DNA of 46,703 bases from an uncultured Eubacteriales bacterium (lineage in GTDB: Bacteria > Bacillota_I > Bacilli_A > RF39 > UBA660), in contig OMST01000015.1 in NCBI GenBank assembly GCA_900313815.1, forward strand, positions 1 to 46,703. The letters run 5' to 3'. Under the pieces are notes generated by a model. That model had not been told where the DNA came from and made no database searches. It saw only the letters and a program-made list of their open reading frames with translations. Below, piece by piece: positions 7,562 to 17,632 of the stretch. A program made the position numbers and the translations under genes. Within the stretch, counting starts at the first letter, position 1; each line of letters opens with the position of its first letter.

Positions 7562-9618
7562 ACATTCTCCTTTCTCACTTCATATTTTTCATTAAACAAA
7601 TCAATTATTTCTTTCTTATGAGAAACATATATAATTGTTTTATCGTGATAAATATTTAGTATTTTATTTAATATCTCTTTTTCTTCATCTATATCAACTT
7701 CTGATAAAGCCTCATCTAAAATAATATAATTACTATTTTTAAGTAAACTTCTAGCTAATATTATTTTTTGCCTTTCTCCTCCTGATATATTGAAGCCATT
7801 ATCTTCTATCACAAAGTTATCTCTAAATTTATTTCTATCTCTTAATTTATCTAAATTACATAAATGAATTATTTTCTCATAATCTTCATCACTTATATCT
7901 CTATAATAAATAATATTATTTTTTAAAGTATTATTATTTATATAACTATTTTGAGATACATAAGTAAAACTATTAGATATTATATTTCTATTAATATCTT
8001 TTAAATTAATATTATTAATAAAAATATTTCCATTATATTCTTCATTATATTTTAGAATAGTTTTTATTATAGTACTCTTACCAAAACCACTCTGACCATA
8101 TATTAAAAATTTACTGCCATATTTAATACTTATATTTATATTATTAAATAATTTATCTATTCCATTATAACTATAAGATAAACTATTAATTTGAATGTCT
8201 CCTTTAATACATTTGTTAGTTTGATCATATGTTTTACTTTTATATATTAGTAAATCATTTATTCTATTATAAATATTCTTTAAATGATTTATTTTAGGTT
8301 CAAAATCTAATATATCTTTTAAAGGTTCAGTGAAATAATATACTATTGAATTAAATAATATAAACTCACCTATAGTAATATTATTTTTATATATAAATAT
8401 AGCACTTACAAACATAGAAATAATATATGAAACATTAACTATTAAATCTTTTAGAAAGTTTTGATTATTCATCGTATTAGAATAATTTTTTAACTTAAAA
8501 GAATTATCAATATTTTTAATATCTAATTCTCTTAATACTCTATTAGTAATATTTATATTCAAATTACTCTCGTAACTATAAATACTTTCATTTAAACATT
8601 TATTATATACTGAATCGCTCACCAATATGTTCTCACTTTCTATAATATATTTCTTTCTATATACTAGAACTATTATTAAGTATAAAATCATTTCTATAAA
8701 ATAAATAATAAATAGTTTAACATTAATAAATAATAGAATAATAACGCTTATAACGATTAAAATAATATCAGAAGATATATTTACCATTAAATTGGATATT
8801 ATCTCTTTAAAAGTCTTTAAATCGTTTATACGATTTAATACATCAGCACTTGATTTAGATTTAAAAAATTGATATGGAAGATTAAATAACTTTCTAGTAA
8901 CACCATTTATAAATTTAACTGATATATTATGTATAATATCAATTAAATATTTACCTCTAATTAAAGATAAAATATTTTTAACCAAAACTGATATTAAAAA
9001 CATAACACTAACGATAAATAAATATTTAATATTATAATTAGGAATAATATAGTCAATTATTATCATGGAGAAATAATTAAGACCTATTCCAATAAAAAGA
9101 ATTATTAAAGATAATACTATTAATTTAAGTATTCTGCTCCTTTCTTCTAATATAAACGGTTTTAAACAATTATAAATATTCTCTTTAGATAAATTATTAC
9201 CTACATATTTAATTGGATATATAAATATAGCTGTATCTAAATAGATTTTATTAAACTCATCTATAGTTATTTTATCTACTTTAGAAGAAGGATCCATTAT
9301 GAATAGTTTATCTTTATCTACTTTATATACCACTATAAAGTGATACATATTATCTTTTAATACATGACATATAATAGGGAAAGATATTTTTTTAGTTACT
9401 ATGTCATCACAAGATAAATGTATCCCATAACCATCAAAACCATATAATTTAGAACCATTAATAATATTAAAAGCATTAGTTCCATCCCTATCGGTTTTTA
9501 AATTGTAAGTTACTTCTTCATGTGAGGCCTCACATCCATAATATTTCATTATAGATAATAAACATGAAGGACCACAATCTTTAAAACCATTTTGTGCTAC
9601 AAAGTATTTATTAGTCAT
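7555..9618 (-). CDS. Peptidase C39 / ABC exporter for double-glycine peptides
   Basis: A 687-residue bifunctional processing exporter. The N-terminal C39 peptidase shows Q9, C15 (in DCGPSC), H93 and D109, the full catalytic set that cuts after Gly-Gly. Six membrane helices occupy about residues 160-450, and the ATPase has Walker A GQSGFGKST, signature ISGGERQ, Walker B IILDEA and an H-loop SHK. It exports the two leader peptides encoded directly downstream. No separate HlyD-type accessory protein is encoded next to it. AGGAGG precedes the ATG. It is isoleucine- and asparagine-rich, even more AT-biased than most neighbours. Confidence 0.95.
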   Translation of the reverse strand: MTNKYFVAQNGFKDCGPSCLLSIMKYYGCEASHEEVTYNLKTDRDGTNAFNIINGSKLYGFDGYGIHLSCDDIVTKKISFPIICHVLKDNMYHFIVVYKVDKDKLFIMDPSSKVDKITIDEFNKIYLDTAIFIYPIKYVGNNLSKENIYNCLKPFILEERSRILKLIVLSLIILFIGIGLNYFSMIIIDYIIPNYNIKYLFIVSVMFLISVLVKNILSLIRGKYLIDIIHNISVKFINGVTRKLFNLPYQFFKSKSSADVLNRINDLKTFKEIISNLMVNISSDIILIVISVIILLFINVKLFIIYFIEMILYLIIVLVYRKKYIIESENILVSDSVYNKCLNESIYSYESNLNINITNRVLRELDIKNIDNSFKLKNYSNTMNNQNFLKDLIVNVSYIISMFVSAIFIYKNNITIGEFILFNSIVYYFTEPLKDILDFEPKINHLKNIYNRINDLLIYKSKTYDQTNKCIKGDIQINSLSYSYNGIDKLFNNINISIKYGSKFLIYGQSGFGKSTIIKTILKYNEEYNGNIFINNINLKDINRNIISNSFTYVSQNSYINNNTLKNNIIYYRDISDEDYEKIIHLCNLDKLRDRNKFRDNFVIEDNGFNISGGERQKIILARSLLKNSNYIILDEALSEVDIDEEKEILNKILNIYHDKTIIYVSHKKEIIDLFNEKYEVRKENVC

Positions 9619-9679
9619 TTAACCCTCCTATTATTATAATTAGAGTTAAATTATAAAAACACTACTTTTGCAAATAAAA

Positions 9680-9700
9680 AGAATACTTTTTAAGTATTCT
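9680..9700 (-). terminator. Terminator of prepilin gene 1
   Basis: Stem AGAATACTT / AAGTATTCT followed by TTTTTATTT on the minus strand. The stem includes part of the stop codon. Confidence 0.8.
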
Positions 9701-10823
9701 AATTTGGCATTGAACTTGTTGGTACTACTATAACAGGACGAATTGAAGCACTAGATACTGGAAAGCCCGTATCATAGGCAAAGAAGGCAAGTTCACCCTC
9801 TGAATCAACAAACCATAAAGCTGCTATACCGCAAAGGCCTGGTTCTGGAGCAGAATCTCCTCTAACTATTCTAGCCTCTAAATTGTTTGTTGATAAAAGA
9901 ACTATATTACTTTTAGGAATATAAGTATTCTGACAGCTATACCCTGGCATGAAATTTGATGATCCAAGCCAATAATAATCAATATTTAAGTTTCTGCGCA
10001 TATTTGTGCTTAAACTATTTGCTTCCTCATATGACATCAATCTTCCAGTTATATTTATTCCTGTGGAATTAGACAATTGCTCTACATAAGAATTTACATA
10101 TGGATAAAGATTACTGTTTTGATCATACACATAAGGATAAGGATTACCATCATGACTTGCTCCATTCGCGTTGTAAGGGCTAATAAGCGTTCCGTGTCCA
10201 GATCCATCTGTCCAATAAACAGTATCAGTAAAATTCATTTGTGTTGAACCACTTTGTACTTGTGAATTAAGAGTAGTATTTAATGAATACTTAGCTAACA
10301 ATAAAGTTTCATTCAAATTACTACTTATTACATAAAAATGCTCTGTATCTATTGCCACTTCATCCCCAACAGATATTGAATTTGAATTGGCTCTATTAAT
10401 AAATGCTATTGAACTATTACTTCCTAGCTCTAAAACATTTTCTTCTGTTACATCTTCTACATCAGAGCTTTCTGCTACATCTATAATACCTGTTTTATTA
10501 TATTGATAATCTCCATTACTTACTTGAAGCTTAGTTATCTTTCCCTCATTATTCATTTGTACATAATATCTTAAATTACTATTACCTGTAAGACTTAATG
10601 TATTTGTTGATCCACTTGCATTTGACCATGTTGTTTTAGTTCCTCCACTTAATAAATATTCTTGTCTTGCTGTTCTTATTACTGCATTTACTTCATTTGT
10701 AAATGAATCTTTTCTTGCAGAATTAAACATCCTTAATACTGCTGGTAGTGCCATTATTACTAATATAGCAAGAATAGCTATTACTGCTAGTAATTCTACT
10801 AATGTAAATCCTTTTTTCTTCAT
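9699..10823 (-). CDS. Prepilin-like surface protein 1
   Basis: A 374-residue protein with a textbook type IV prepilin N-terminus, KKKG^FTLVELLAVIAILA, where cleavage would follow Gly and Glu5 is kept. After a shared pilin-core segment (to about residue 120) comes a passenger with IDTEHFYVISS, ITGRLMSYEEA and YWLGSS, ending IRPVIVVPTSSMPN. The passenger resembles the DUF6273-type surface domain (from memory). I start at the ATG at 10821-10823 with AGGTGAT upstream; a longer frame with 12 more residues lacks a start site and would bury the prepilin signal. Two relatives lie at 25264-26790 and 40360-41562. No pilus assembly gene is nearby. Confidence 0.88.
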   Translation of the reverse strand: MKKKGFTLVELLAVIAILAILVIMALPAVLRMFNSARKDSFTNEVNAVIRTARQEYLLSGGTKTTWSNASGSTNTLSLTGNSNLRYYVQMNNEGKITKLQVSNGDYQYNKTGIIDVAESSDVEDVTEENVLELGSNSSIAFINRANSNSISVGDEVAIDTEHFYVISSNLNETLLLAKYSLNTTLNSQVQSGSTQMNFTDTVYWTDGSGHGTLISPYNANGASHDGNPYPYVYDQNSNLYPYVNSYVEQLSNSTGINITGRLMSYEEANSLSTNMRRNLNIDYYWLGSSNFMPGYSCQNTYIPKSNIVLLSTNNLEARIVRGDSAPEPGLCGIAALWFVDSEGELAFFAYDTGFPVSSASIRPVIVVPTSSMPN

Positions 10824-10852
10824 ATTATCACCTAGTATAAGTATAACATAAA

Positions 10853-10876
10853 AAAACATACTTTTAAGTATGTTTT
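10853..10876 (-). terminator. Terminator of the alaS-to-rpe operon
   Basis: AAAACATACTT / AAGTATGTTTT followed by a T run on the minus strand, immediately after rpe and before the prepilin promoter (TATACT box nearby). Confidence 0.8.
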
Positions 10877-11510
10877 ATAAATTTTTTAATATTTCTATGT
10901 TATTAATAATGTCTTGATGTATATATGATGCTGATACTAACATATCAACTCCTGCTTCTTTACATAAAAGCGCTGTTTCATTATTAACTCCACCATCTAC
11001 AGAAATAATAGTTTTTACATTTTGATTAATAATTTCTTCTTTTAATTCTTTTATTCTATCAGGAGTATTTTCTATAAATGATTGTCCACTTGCTCCTGGA
11101 AATACACTCATTATTAATACTAAATCTAAATCTTTTAAATATGGAAATAATACTTTAACATCAGTATCTGGATTAATTGCTATACCTGCTTTTAATCCAT
11201 ATCCTTTTATTAAATTAATCATTTCATTTACATCTTTAACTGCTTCATAATGAAATATAATATCATTTGTATTTAAAAGAGCATAATCTTCTATATATTT
11301 AGATGGTTTATCTACCATCAAGTGAACATCTAATGGTCTATGTGAATAACTAGTAATCTTTTTTATTTCAGAAAACGTCCATGTTTTATTTTCTACAAAT
11401 TTACCATCCATTATATCAATATGTATAAAATCTGCTTTAGTTTTATCCAATTCTTTAACTATATCTTGTCCTTTTATAGTTTTAGATAAAATAGATACAC
11501 TTACTTTCAT
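10875..11510 (-). CDS. rpe: Ribulose-phosphate 3-epimerase
   Basis: Interconverts ribulose 5-phosphate and xylulose 5-phosphate in the pentose phosphate pathway. The 211-residue TIM barrel shows DFIHIDIMDGKFVENKT, LDVHLMVDKP, the metal/active-site motif VLIMSVFPGASGQSF and SVDGGVN. Its ATG overlaps the rsgA stop as ATGA. It ends the rlmN-stp-prkC-rsgA-rpe order also known from B. subtilis. Confidence 0.96.
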   Translation of the reverse strand: MKVSVSILSKTIKGQDIVKELDKTKADFIHIDIMDGKFVENKTWTFSEIKKITSYSHRPLDVHLMVDKPSKYIEDYALLNTNDIIFHYEAVKDVNEMINLIKGYGLKAGIAINPDTDVKVLFPYLKDLDLVLIMSVFPGASGQSFIENTPDRIKELKEEIINQNVKTIISVDGGVNNETALLCKEAGVDMLVSASYIHQDIINNIEILKNL

Positions 11511-12337
11511 TTATCCACTTCCTCCATAAATTTTACATAATTTTCATATCTCCATATAGGTATTTTACCTTTATTCACTAATTCTTTTATAGCGCATCCA
11601 TCTTCTTTTATATGAGTACAGCTTCTATATTTACATGATTTATTAAATTCAGGATAATATTTTCTAATATCTTTTTTATCAATATTTATTTGTAAAGAAC
11701 TAAATCCTGGAGTATCAGCAATTAATCCATCATTCACTTCTAATAATTCTACTAATCTAGTTGTATGTTTACCTCTTCCTAGTGATAAAGATACTTCTCC
11801 AGTTTTTAATTTTAATGATGCATCTATTTTATTTAATAAACTAGATTTACCACTACCTGTTTGTCCACATAAAGCAACAACAGAATCTTTAAACTCACTT
11901 CTAATTTTTTTAACACTTGTATTAATATATACTTTAATACCTAATTTTCTATAATAACTAATATATTTTTTAATATCTAATTTTTCTTTAACACTAATCA
12001 TATCAGTCTTAGTTATTATAATAATTGGTTCTATATTATTAGACCAAGCTATTAAAAGAAATTTATCAATTAAGTAACTAGAAAAAACTGGAATTGAAGT
12101 ACTCATAACAATAAGTAATTTATCTATATTTGCTATGAGAGGTCTTTCCAGATAATTCTTTCTTGGTAGTACTTTTTCTATAGTTTTATTTTCTATATCA
12201 ACTTCTACATTATCCCCTACAACTGGGTTTATATTATTATTTCTAAGTTTCCCCCTAGTTCTAGTATCCATTATTGTATTATTTGAAAGAACTACTTTGT
12301 GTATAAATTTATTAATACATATAATTTTACCATTCAT
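11507..12337 (-). CDS. rsgA: Ribosome small-subunit GTPase RsgA
   Basis: RsgA/YloQ (276 residues) is a circularly permuted GTPase that helps 30S maturation. Order of parts: OB fold (1-60), G4 TKTD (109-112), G1 GQTGSGKSS (158-166), G3 DTPGFSSL, then a zinc finger C-x4-C-x-H-x5-C near residue 240. It sits between prkC and rpe and can be a PrkC target in other Bacilli. Confidence 0.96.
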   Translation of the reverse strand: MNGKIICINKFIHKVVLSNNTIMDTRTRGKLRNNNINPVVGDNVEVDIENKTIEKVLPRKNYLERPLIANIDKLLIVMSTSIPVFSSYLIDKFLLIAWSNNIEPIIIITKTDMISVKEKLDIKKYISYYRKLGIKVYINTSVKKIRSEFKDSVVALCGQTGSGKSSLLNKIDASLKLKTGEVSLSLGRGKHTTRLVELLEVNDGLIADTPGFSSLQINIDKKDIRKYYPEFNKSCKYRSCTHIKEDGCAIKELVNKGKIPIWRYENYVKFMEEVDK

Positions 12338-12339
12338 AT

Positions 12340-14112
12340 TTATTCTCCAGTATTTTCTGTATTATTCCCTGTATTATTTTCTTCTGGCTTTGGTTCTTCT
12401 ACTACCGCAGGAGCTTTAGCTATTGTTATTTTTAATGTTGCTCCTGGAGTTACTACAGATTTAGCAGCTCTACTTTGTTTTAAGATTGTACCTTCTTTAG
12501 AAGAAGTTGTTTCTTGATATGCATATTCTAATTTTAATTCATGCTTTTTAGCAAATTCCTCTATTTGAGCTATAGTATATCCTTTAGTAAAATCAGGATA
12601 TTTATATTCTACACTTGGAATAATTATTTTAATTTGACTTCCTAATTTAACAGATTCTCCTGCAGCAGGTTCTGTTCTTAAAACAGTATCTTCTTTAACT
12701 TTCTTTTCTTCATCTACTACTTCACTTTCTACAGTAACATTACATTCACATTGAGCCTCTATTTTACCTTTAGCAACTAAATAGTTTTCTCCAGTAACAT
12801 CTTCTATTATATATTTTCCTTCTCCAGAAGATACATATAATGTTATAGGAGCAGTAGTTTTAACTTTTCTATTAACTTCTGGACTAGTTTTAACTACTTT
12901 TCCTTCAGGTATTGTATCACTAGATACATACTCATAATCAGTATTAACAGTAAATCCTAAATTAGTAAGTTTATTTGATGCTTTAACAGGATCAATACCT
13001 ATTACTTCTTCAGGAATTACTACTTCTTTAACTTTTCCTTGTTCTAGAAGTACATATAATCCAACCGCTACTGCGATAGCTATTGCAGTAAATATACTAA
13101 TTAAAACTATTAATGTTCTATTAGTCTTTTTATTTTCTTCTTTTATTTCTTCTACTTTAGGAGCATCATTTTTTTCTTCTACTTTTTTAATAACAGCCAC
13201 TTCTTTATCTAATGCTTTTGTTTCTTCTAAATCATTTTCAGGATATGGATATACATATCTTCTTTCATCTTTTCTAGAATCATCCAAAGCTGTTTTTAAA
13301 TCTTCATGCATCATTCTAGCATCTGTATATCTATTCTTAGGATTTTTAGCAGTTGCTTTTATGATAACGTTTTCTATAGATTGAGGTATTGAAGGATTAG
13401 TTTTTCTTATACTAGGAAGTGGTTCTTTTAAATGCTTTAAAGCTATTTCAACTGCACTTTCTCCTTTATAAGGAACTAGACCTGTTAATAATTCATACAT
13501 CATAATTCCCATAGAATATATATCACTACGTATTGTAGAACCTTTACCATTGGCTTGTTCTGGCGGTAAGTAATGAACTGTTCCCATAACTGAATTTGTT
13601 TGAGTTAATTGAGTAGAATTTAAAGCAGTTGCTACTCCAAAATCAGTTATTTTAATCATACCATTTGAAAGCATCATAATATTTTGAGGTTTAATATCTC
13701 TATGAATAATATAAGCATCATGGGCATGAGCCATACCATCAGTAACTTGTAGCATAATATCAACAACTTCAGTAACAGATAAATGTCCTCTCTGTTTTAA
13801 AACTTGTTTTAAAGTTTTACCATCAACATATTCCATTACAATATAGTATTGACCATCATCTTCTCCAACATCATACATCTCAACTATATTTGGATGAGAT
13901 AAACTAGATGCAGATAATGCTTCTCTTTGAAATCTTCTAACAAATTTTTCATCACTAGCAAGATCTCCTCTTAAAACTTTTACTGCTACATTTCTATCTA
14001 AAATATTATCATGGGCTAAATATACATTAGCCATACCACCTTCACCTAAGGTTTTTATAATTTGGTATCTATCATTAATTTTAGATCCCTTGACTATCAC
14101 ACTACTCACCAC
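12340..14112 (-). CDS. prkC: PASTA-domain Ser/Thr kinase PrkC
   Basis: A 590-residue Hanks-type kinase that senses cell-wall fragments. The cytoplasmic kinase domain (about 14-275) has the glycine loop GEGGMANV, catalytic K45, HRDIKPQN and DFGVA. A membrane helix near 335-355 is followed by three or so extracellular PASTA repeats with ending patterns such as KTSPEVNRKVK and LRTEPAAGESVK, then a Glu/Asn/Pro tail. It overlaps stp by 11 bases, the usual kinase-phosphatase pair. The start is GTG at 14110-14112; nearby in-frame GTG codons (14109, 14100) are equally possible because no clear ribosome site decides. Confidence 0.95.
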   Translation of the reverse strand: MVSSVIVKGSKINDRYQIIKTLGEGGMANVYLAHDNILDRNVAVKVLRGDLASDEKFVRRFQREALSASSLSHPNIVEMYDVGEDDGQYYIVMEYVDGKTLKQVLKQRGHLSVTEVVDIMLQVTDGMAHAHDAYIIHRDIKPQNIMMLSNGMIKITDFGVATALNSTQLTQTNSVMGTVHYLPPEQANGKGSTIRSDIYSMGIMMYELLTGLVPYKGESAVEIALKHLKEPLPSIRKTNPSIPQSIENVIIKATAKNPKNRYTDARMMHEDLKTALDDSRKDERRYVYPYPENDLEETKALDKEVAVIKKVEEKNDAPKVEEIKEENKKTNRTLIVLISIFTAIAIAVAVGLYVLLEQGKVKEVVIPEEVIGIDPVKASNKLTNLGFTVNTDYEYVSSDTIPEGKVVKTSPEVNRKVKTTAPITLYVSSGEGKYIIEDVTGENYLVAKGKIEAQCECNVTVESEVVDEEKKVKEDTVLRTEPAAGESVKLGSQIKIIIPSVEYKYPDFTKGYTIAQIEEFAKKHELKLEYAYQETTSSKEGTILKQSRAAKSVVTPGATLKITIAKAPAVVEEPKPEENNTGNNTENTGE

Positions 14113-14854
14113 TCAATCTAGCATAAGCTATTGTAATATTATCCGTACCCCCACGCATATTAGCTTTCATTATCATTTTTTCCACTTGTTCTTCTATATC
14201 TAAATCTTTATCATTTAATACTTTTTCCATTTGTTCTACAGTTAACATATTTGAAAGCCCATCACTACATAAGAAAATTCCATCAATTTTATCTTCTTCA
14301 TTATTAATGATAACTTCAAAAATATCTACATCTATTATTTCAGCAGCACCCAATGCTTTCATTAAAACATTTTTTTGCGGATGTGTTTTAGCATCATTTT
14401 CAGTAATTTCACCACTCTCAAGTAATATATTTACAAGAGTATGATCTTTTGTAACTTTATATAATTTACCTTTTTTAAATACAAAACCCGATGAATCTCC
14501 TACATTACCAAACAATAAGAAATCCTTTGTAAGTATAGAACAAACACATGTAGTTCCAAGTCCACTAGCATCTATATGTTCTTCAGCATATCTTAATATT
14601 TTAACATTTATTTCATCAATTATTTCTTTAAGCCATACTACAGCTTCTTCTTTTGTTCCTATACTTGAAAGTTCAGAAAATCTTTTACTAAGTTCATTTA
14701 CAGCTAAAGAACTAGCTACTTCTCCAGCTTTATGACCACCCATTCCATCTGCTACTACAAGTAAATATTCTGAGTTTAAATTCTTTACTATTGTAACGGA
14801 ATCTTCATTATGACTTCTTACCTTTCCAGGATCTGTTTGATAATATGTTAACAT
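14102..14854 (-). CDS. stp: PP2C-type protein phosphatase Stp/PrpC
   Basis: Metal-dependent Ser/Thr phosphatase (250 residues) that reverses PrkC action. The eleven-motif PP2C fold is evident from VRSHNEDS (12-19), VADGMGGHKAGEVAS (35-48), GTTC, DHTLV, CSDGLSNML and GGTDNITI with the metal-binding aspartates kept. It overlaps rlmN by 7 bases and prkC by 11. Confidence 0.96.
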   Translation of the reverse strand: MLTYYQTDPGKVRSHNEDSVTIVKNLNSEYLLVVADGMGGHKAGEVASSLAVNELSKRFSELSSIGTKEEAVVWLKEIIDEINVKILRYAEEHIDASGLGTTCVCSILTKDFLLFGNVGDSSGFVFKKGKLYKVTKDHTLVNILLESGEITENDAKTHPQKNVLMKALGAAEIIDVDIFEVIINNEEDKIDGIFLCSDGLSNMLTVEQMEKVLNDKDLDIEEQVEKMIMKANMRGGTDNITIAYARLSGE

Positions 14855-15876
14855 GTTTCACTTCCCTCTTCCAAAGCTCTAAGTTGTCCACAGGCAGCAG
14901 ATAAATTACCACCCATTTCTTTTCTTATTGTCACATTAATGTTATTCGATTTAAGTATATCATAAAAAGACTTTATTTTAAAGTCATTACTTCTTTTCAT
15001 ATTAAAATTTGATGTTTCATTATATGGTATTAAGTTTACATACATAAGCTTACCTTCTATTAATTTAGAAAGTTCTAATGCACATTTATCACTATCATTA
15101 ATACCTGCAAGCATTATATATTCAATAGTTACTCTTCTATTAGTCTTTTTAATATAGTAATCTAATGCTTTCATAACATCTTCTATTTTATATGCATGAT
15201 TTACTTTCATAATTTTATCTCTTATTTCATTATTAGGTGCATGTAAACTAATTGCTAAGTTTACTCCAGTTTCTAAATCAGCAAATTCATATATTTTAGG
15301 AACCAATCCACAAGTAGATATTGTTAAATGTCTTTGTCCTATATTAATCATTTTATTATTAGTAACTACACTAATGAATCTTTTAATATTTTCAAAGTTA
15401 TCAAAAGGTTCTCCAATTCCCATAACTACTATAGAATCTATTCTTACTTGTTCATAATCACTTACAGATATTACTTGTCCTACAAGTTCACCTAATGTTA
15501 AGTCTCTAACTTTTTTAAGTCTACCACTTTCACAAAAAGAACAACCCATATTACATCCTACTTGACTAGATACACATAATGAATATCCATAATCATGATT
15601 CATTAAAACACATTCTATTTTATTATGATCATTAAGTTCTAATAAATATTTATTTGCTAAAGGGCTCTTTTCTACTTTAATAATATTTAGTTTATCTATA
15701 TTTAAATTTTCATCACAAAAAGATATAAGCTTTTTACTCAAATTTGTCATCTTATCAAATTCATAAACTTTATGTTCATAAATCCATTCAATTATTTGAG
15801 TAGCATTATATTTTTTGAATCCATTATCTATTAAATAATTTTCTAATTCTTCTTGTGTAAAATTATATATATTCAT
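14848..15876 (-). CDS. rlmN: Dual-specificity rRNA/tRNA methyltransferase RlmN
   Basis: Radical SAM enzyme (342 residues) that methylates C2 of adenine in 23S rRNA (A2503) and some tRNAs. The cluster ligands are C108, C112 and C115 (CNMGCSFC), and the resolving Cys is in SAACGQL close to the end. Signature segments VMGIGEPFDNFEN and SLHAPN are present. It lies 10 bases after alaS and overlaps stp. Confidence 0.96.
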   Translation of the reverse strand: MNIYNFTQEELENYLIDNGFKKYNATQIIEWIYEHKVYEFDKMTNLSKKLISFCDENLNIDKLNIIKVEKSPLANKYLLELNDHNKIECVLMNHDYGYSLCVSSQVGCNMGCSFCESGRLKKVRDLTLGELVGQVISVSDYEQVRIDSIVVMGIGEPFDNFENIKRFISVVTNNKMINIGQRHLTISTCGLVPKIYEFADLETGVNLAISLHAPNNEIRDKIMKVNHAYKIEDVMKALDYYIKKTNRRVTIEYIMLAGINDSDKCALELSKLIEGKLMYVNLIPYNETSNFNMKRSNDFKIKSFYDILKSNNINVTIRKEMGGNLSAACGQLRALEEGSETC

Positions 15877-15886
15877 AAACTCTCCA

Positions 15887-17620
15887 TTATTCTAATATAG
15901 CTTTTATTCTTCTTACACCAGCACTTGATGCTTCTTCTTTAACAATTTTAAATGTTCCAAGTTCATTAGTATTTTTTACATGCGGACCTCCGCATAATTC
16001 TTTTGAAACATTACCAATACTATAAACAGTTACTATATCAGGATATTTTTCTATAAACATACATTCAGCTCCACTCTTAATAGCTTCTTCTTTTTTCATT
16101 TCGTCGCATCTAACTTCTAATCCTTCTTGAATCCATTTATTAACTAACTCTTCTGTTTTAGTTTTTTCTTCATCACTTAATTTATGATCACAACTAAAAT
16201 CAAATCTCATTCTTTCGCTAGTGATATTACTTCCTTTTTGATGAACATCTTTAGATACTACTTCTTTTAAAGCAGCATTTAATAAATGAGTCGCTGTATG
16301 ATATTTAGTTTCTATTTCACCATTACCAGCTAGTCCACCTTTAAATTTACCAGCAGAAGCTGTTCTAGATAATTCTTGATGCTCTTTAAATTTATTTTTA
16401 AATCCTTCAATATCAACATTTAGATTTCTTTCTCGAGCTAACTCTTCTGTTAATTCTATTGGGAAACCATATGTATCAAATAAATGGAATGCAGTAACTC
16501 CATCTATATCTTTTGTAGCTACCTTTTCAAATTCACGTAATCCTTTTTCTAAAGTTCTATTAAATTTAACTTTTTCATTTCTTAATACATCTAATACTAT
16601 ATTATAATTATCTTCTAATTCTTTATAATATACTTTATATTTATCAAGTATTACTCTTGCTATTTGTTCTTCCCAATCACTATTAATATCAATGTTTAAC
16701 TTTTTAGCATGTCTTATTGCTCTTCTAATAAGTCTTCTAAGTATATATCCTTGATCAGTATTACTTGGTTTAATACCAGCTGGATCAGCAGAAATAAATA
16801 CTGCCGTTCTTAAATGATCAGCTATTACTCTCATGCTAAGTTCATTTCCTTCATATGGAAGATTAGATATTTTGCATATTAAATCTATAACATCTTTCCA
16901 TATAGAAGATTTATAGTTATCATTAACACCTTCAAGTATAGCAGTTGTTCTTTCAACTCCCATACCTGTATCAACATTCTTTTTAGGTAAATCAGTTATA
17001 TTGCCATCTTTGTCTTTATAATATTGCATGAATACATTATTCCATATTTCAACCCACATATTATCTTCTGGATCGAAAACATCTGGTACATTTTCACCTT
17101 TATAATAGAATATTTCTGTATCTGGTCCACAAGGCCCACTTTCTCCTGCTATCCAGAAATTGTCTTTTACAGTTTTAGCAATTCTAGATTCTTTAATACC
17201 TAAACTTAACCATTTTTGATAACTAGTTTCATCAAACGGTACATTTCCTTCTCCTTCAAATACAGTAACAGCAAGTTTCTCTACTGGAATATTTAATACT
17301 TTAGTAAGAAATTCAAAGCTCCAACTTATACTTTCTTCTTTAAAATAATCTCCTAAACTCCAGTTACCTAGCATTTCAAAGAAAGTATGATGCGTAGTAT
17401 CTCCAATAGACTCTAAATCATTAGTTCTAACACATTTTTGATAGTCACATAATCTAGTACCATATGGATGAGTTTCTCCCATTAAATATGGTATAAGTGG
17501 TTGCATACCAGCAGTATTAAATAGAACACTTGGATCATTTTCTGGTACAACTGGTGCACTAGGTATTTGTTTGTGTCCTTTACTAACAAAAAAATTAATA
17601 AACATATCTTTTAAATTCAT
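15887..17620 (-). CDS. alaS: Alanine--tRNA ligase, short form
   Basis: Charges tRNA-Ala. The 577 residues hold the class II catalytic core (FFVSKGH, TFFEMLGNWSLGDYF, GVERTTAIL) and an editing domain with zinc ligands in HTATH (441-445) and C543/H547 of CGGPH. The protein stops right after SAGVRRIKAI, so the roughly 300-residue C-Ala/dimer region of the usual about 870-residue enzyme is missing. The next gene follows in 10 bases without remnants, so this is a settled short form. I start at the ATG at 17618-17620 with GGAGG 6 bases upstream, rather than at a TTG that overlaps the ribosome site. An alanine T-box precedes it. Confidence 0.93.
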   Translation of the reverse strand: MNLKDMFINFFVSKGHKQIPSAPVVPENDPSVLFNTAGMQPLIPYLMGETHPYGTRLCDYQKCVRTNDLESIGDTTHHTFFEMLGNWSLGDYFKEESISWSFEFLTKVLNIPVEKLAVTVFEGEGNVPFDETSYQKWLSLGIKESRIAKTVKDNFWIAGESGPCGPDTEIFYYKGENVPDVFDPEDNMWVEIWNNVFMQYYKDKDGNITDLPKKNVDTGMGVERTTAILEGVNDNYKSSIWKDVIDLICKISNLPYEGNELSMRVIADHLRTAVFISADPAGIKPSNTDQGYILRRLIRRAIRHAKKLNIDINSDWEEQIARVILDKYKVYYKELEDNYNIVLDVLRNEKVKFNRTLEKGLREFEKVATKDIDGVTAFHLFDTYGFPIELTEELARERNLNVDIEGFKNKFKEHQELSRTASAGKFKGGLAGNGEIETKYHTATHLLNAALKEVVSKDVHQKGSNITSERMRFDFSCDHKLSDEEKTKTEELVNKWIQEGLEVRCDEMKKEEAIKSGAECMFIEKYPDIVTVYSIGNVSKELCGGPHVKNTNELGTFKIVKEEASSAGVRRIKAILE

Positions 17621-17632
17621 ATGAACCTCCAA

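Noticed and set aside
9699-10859. Longer start for prepilin protein 1
   Set aside because: The 12 extra residues bury the prepilin signal and overlap the promoter box; AGGTGAT points to the inner ATG.
15887-17632. TTG start for alaS
   Set aside because: The TTG lies on the GGAGG site itself; the ATG four codons later is correctly spaced.
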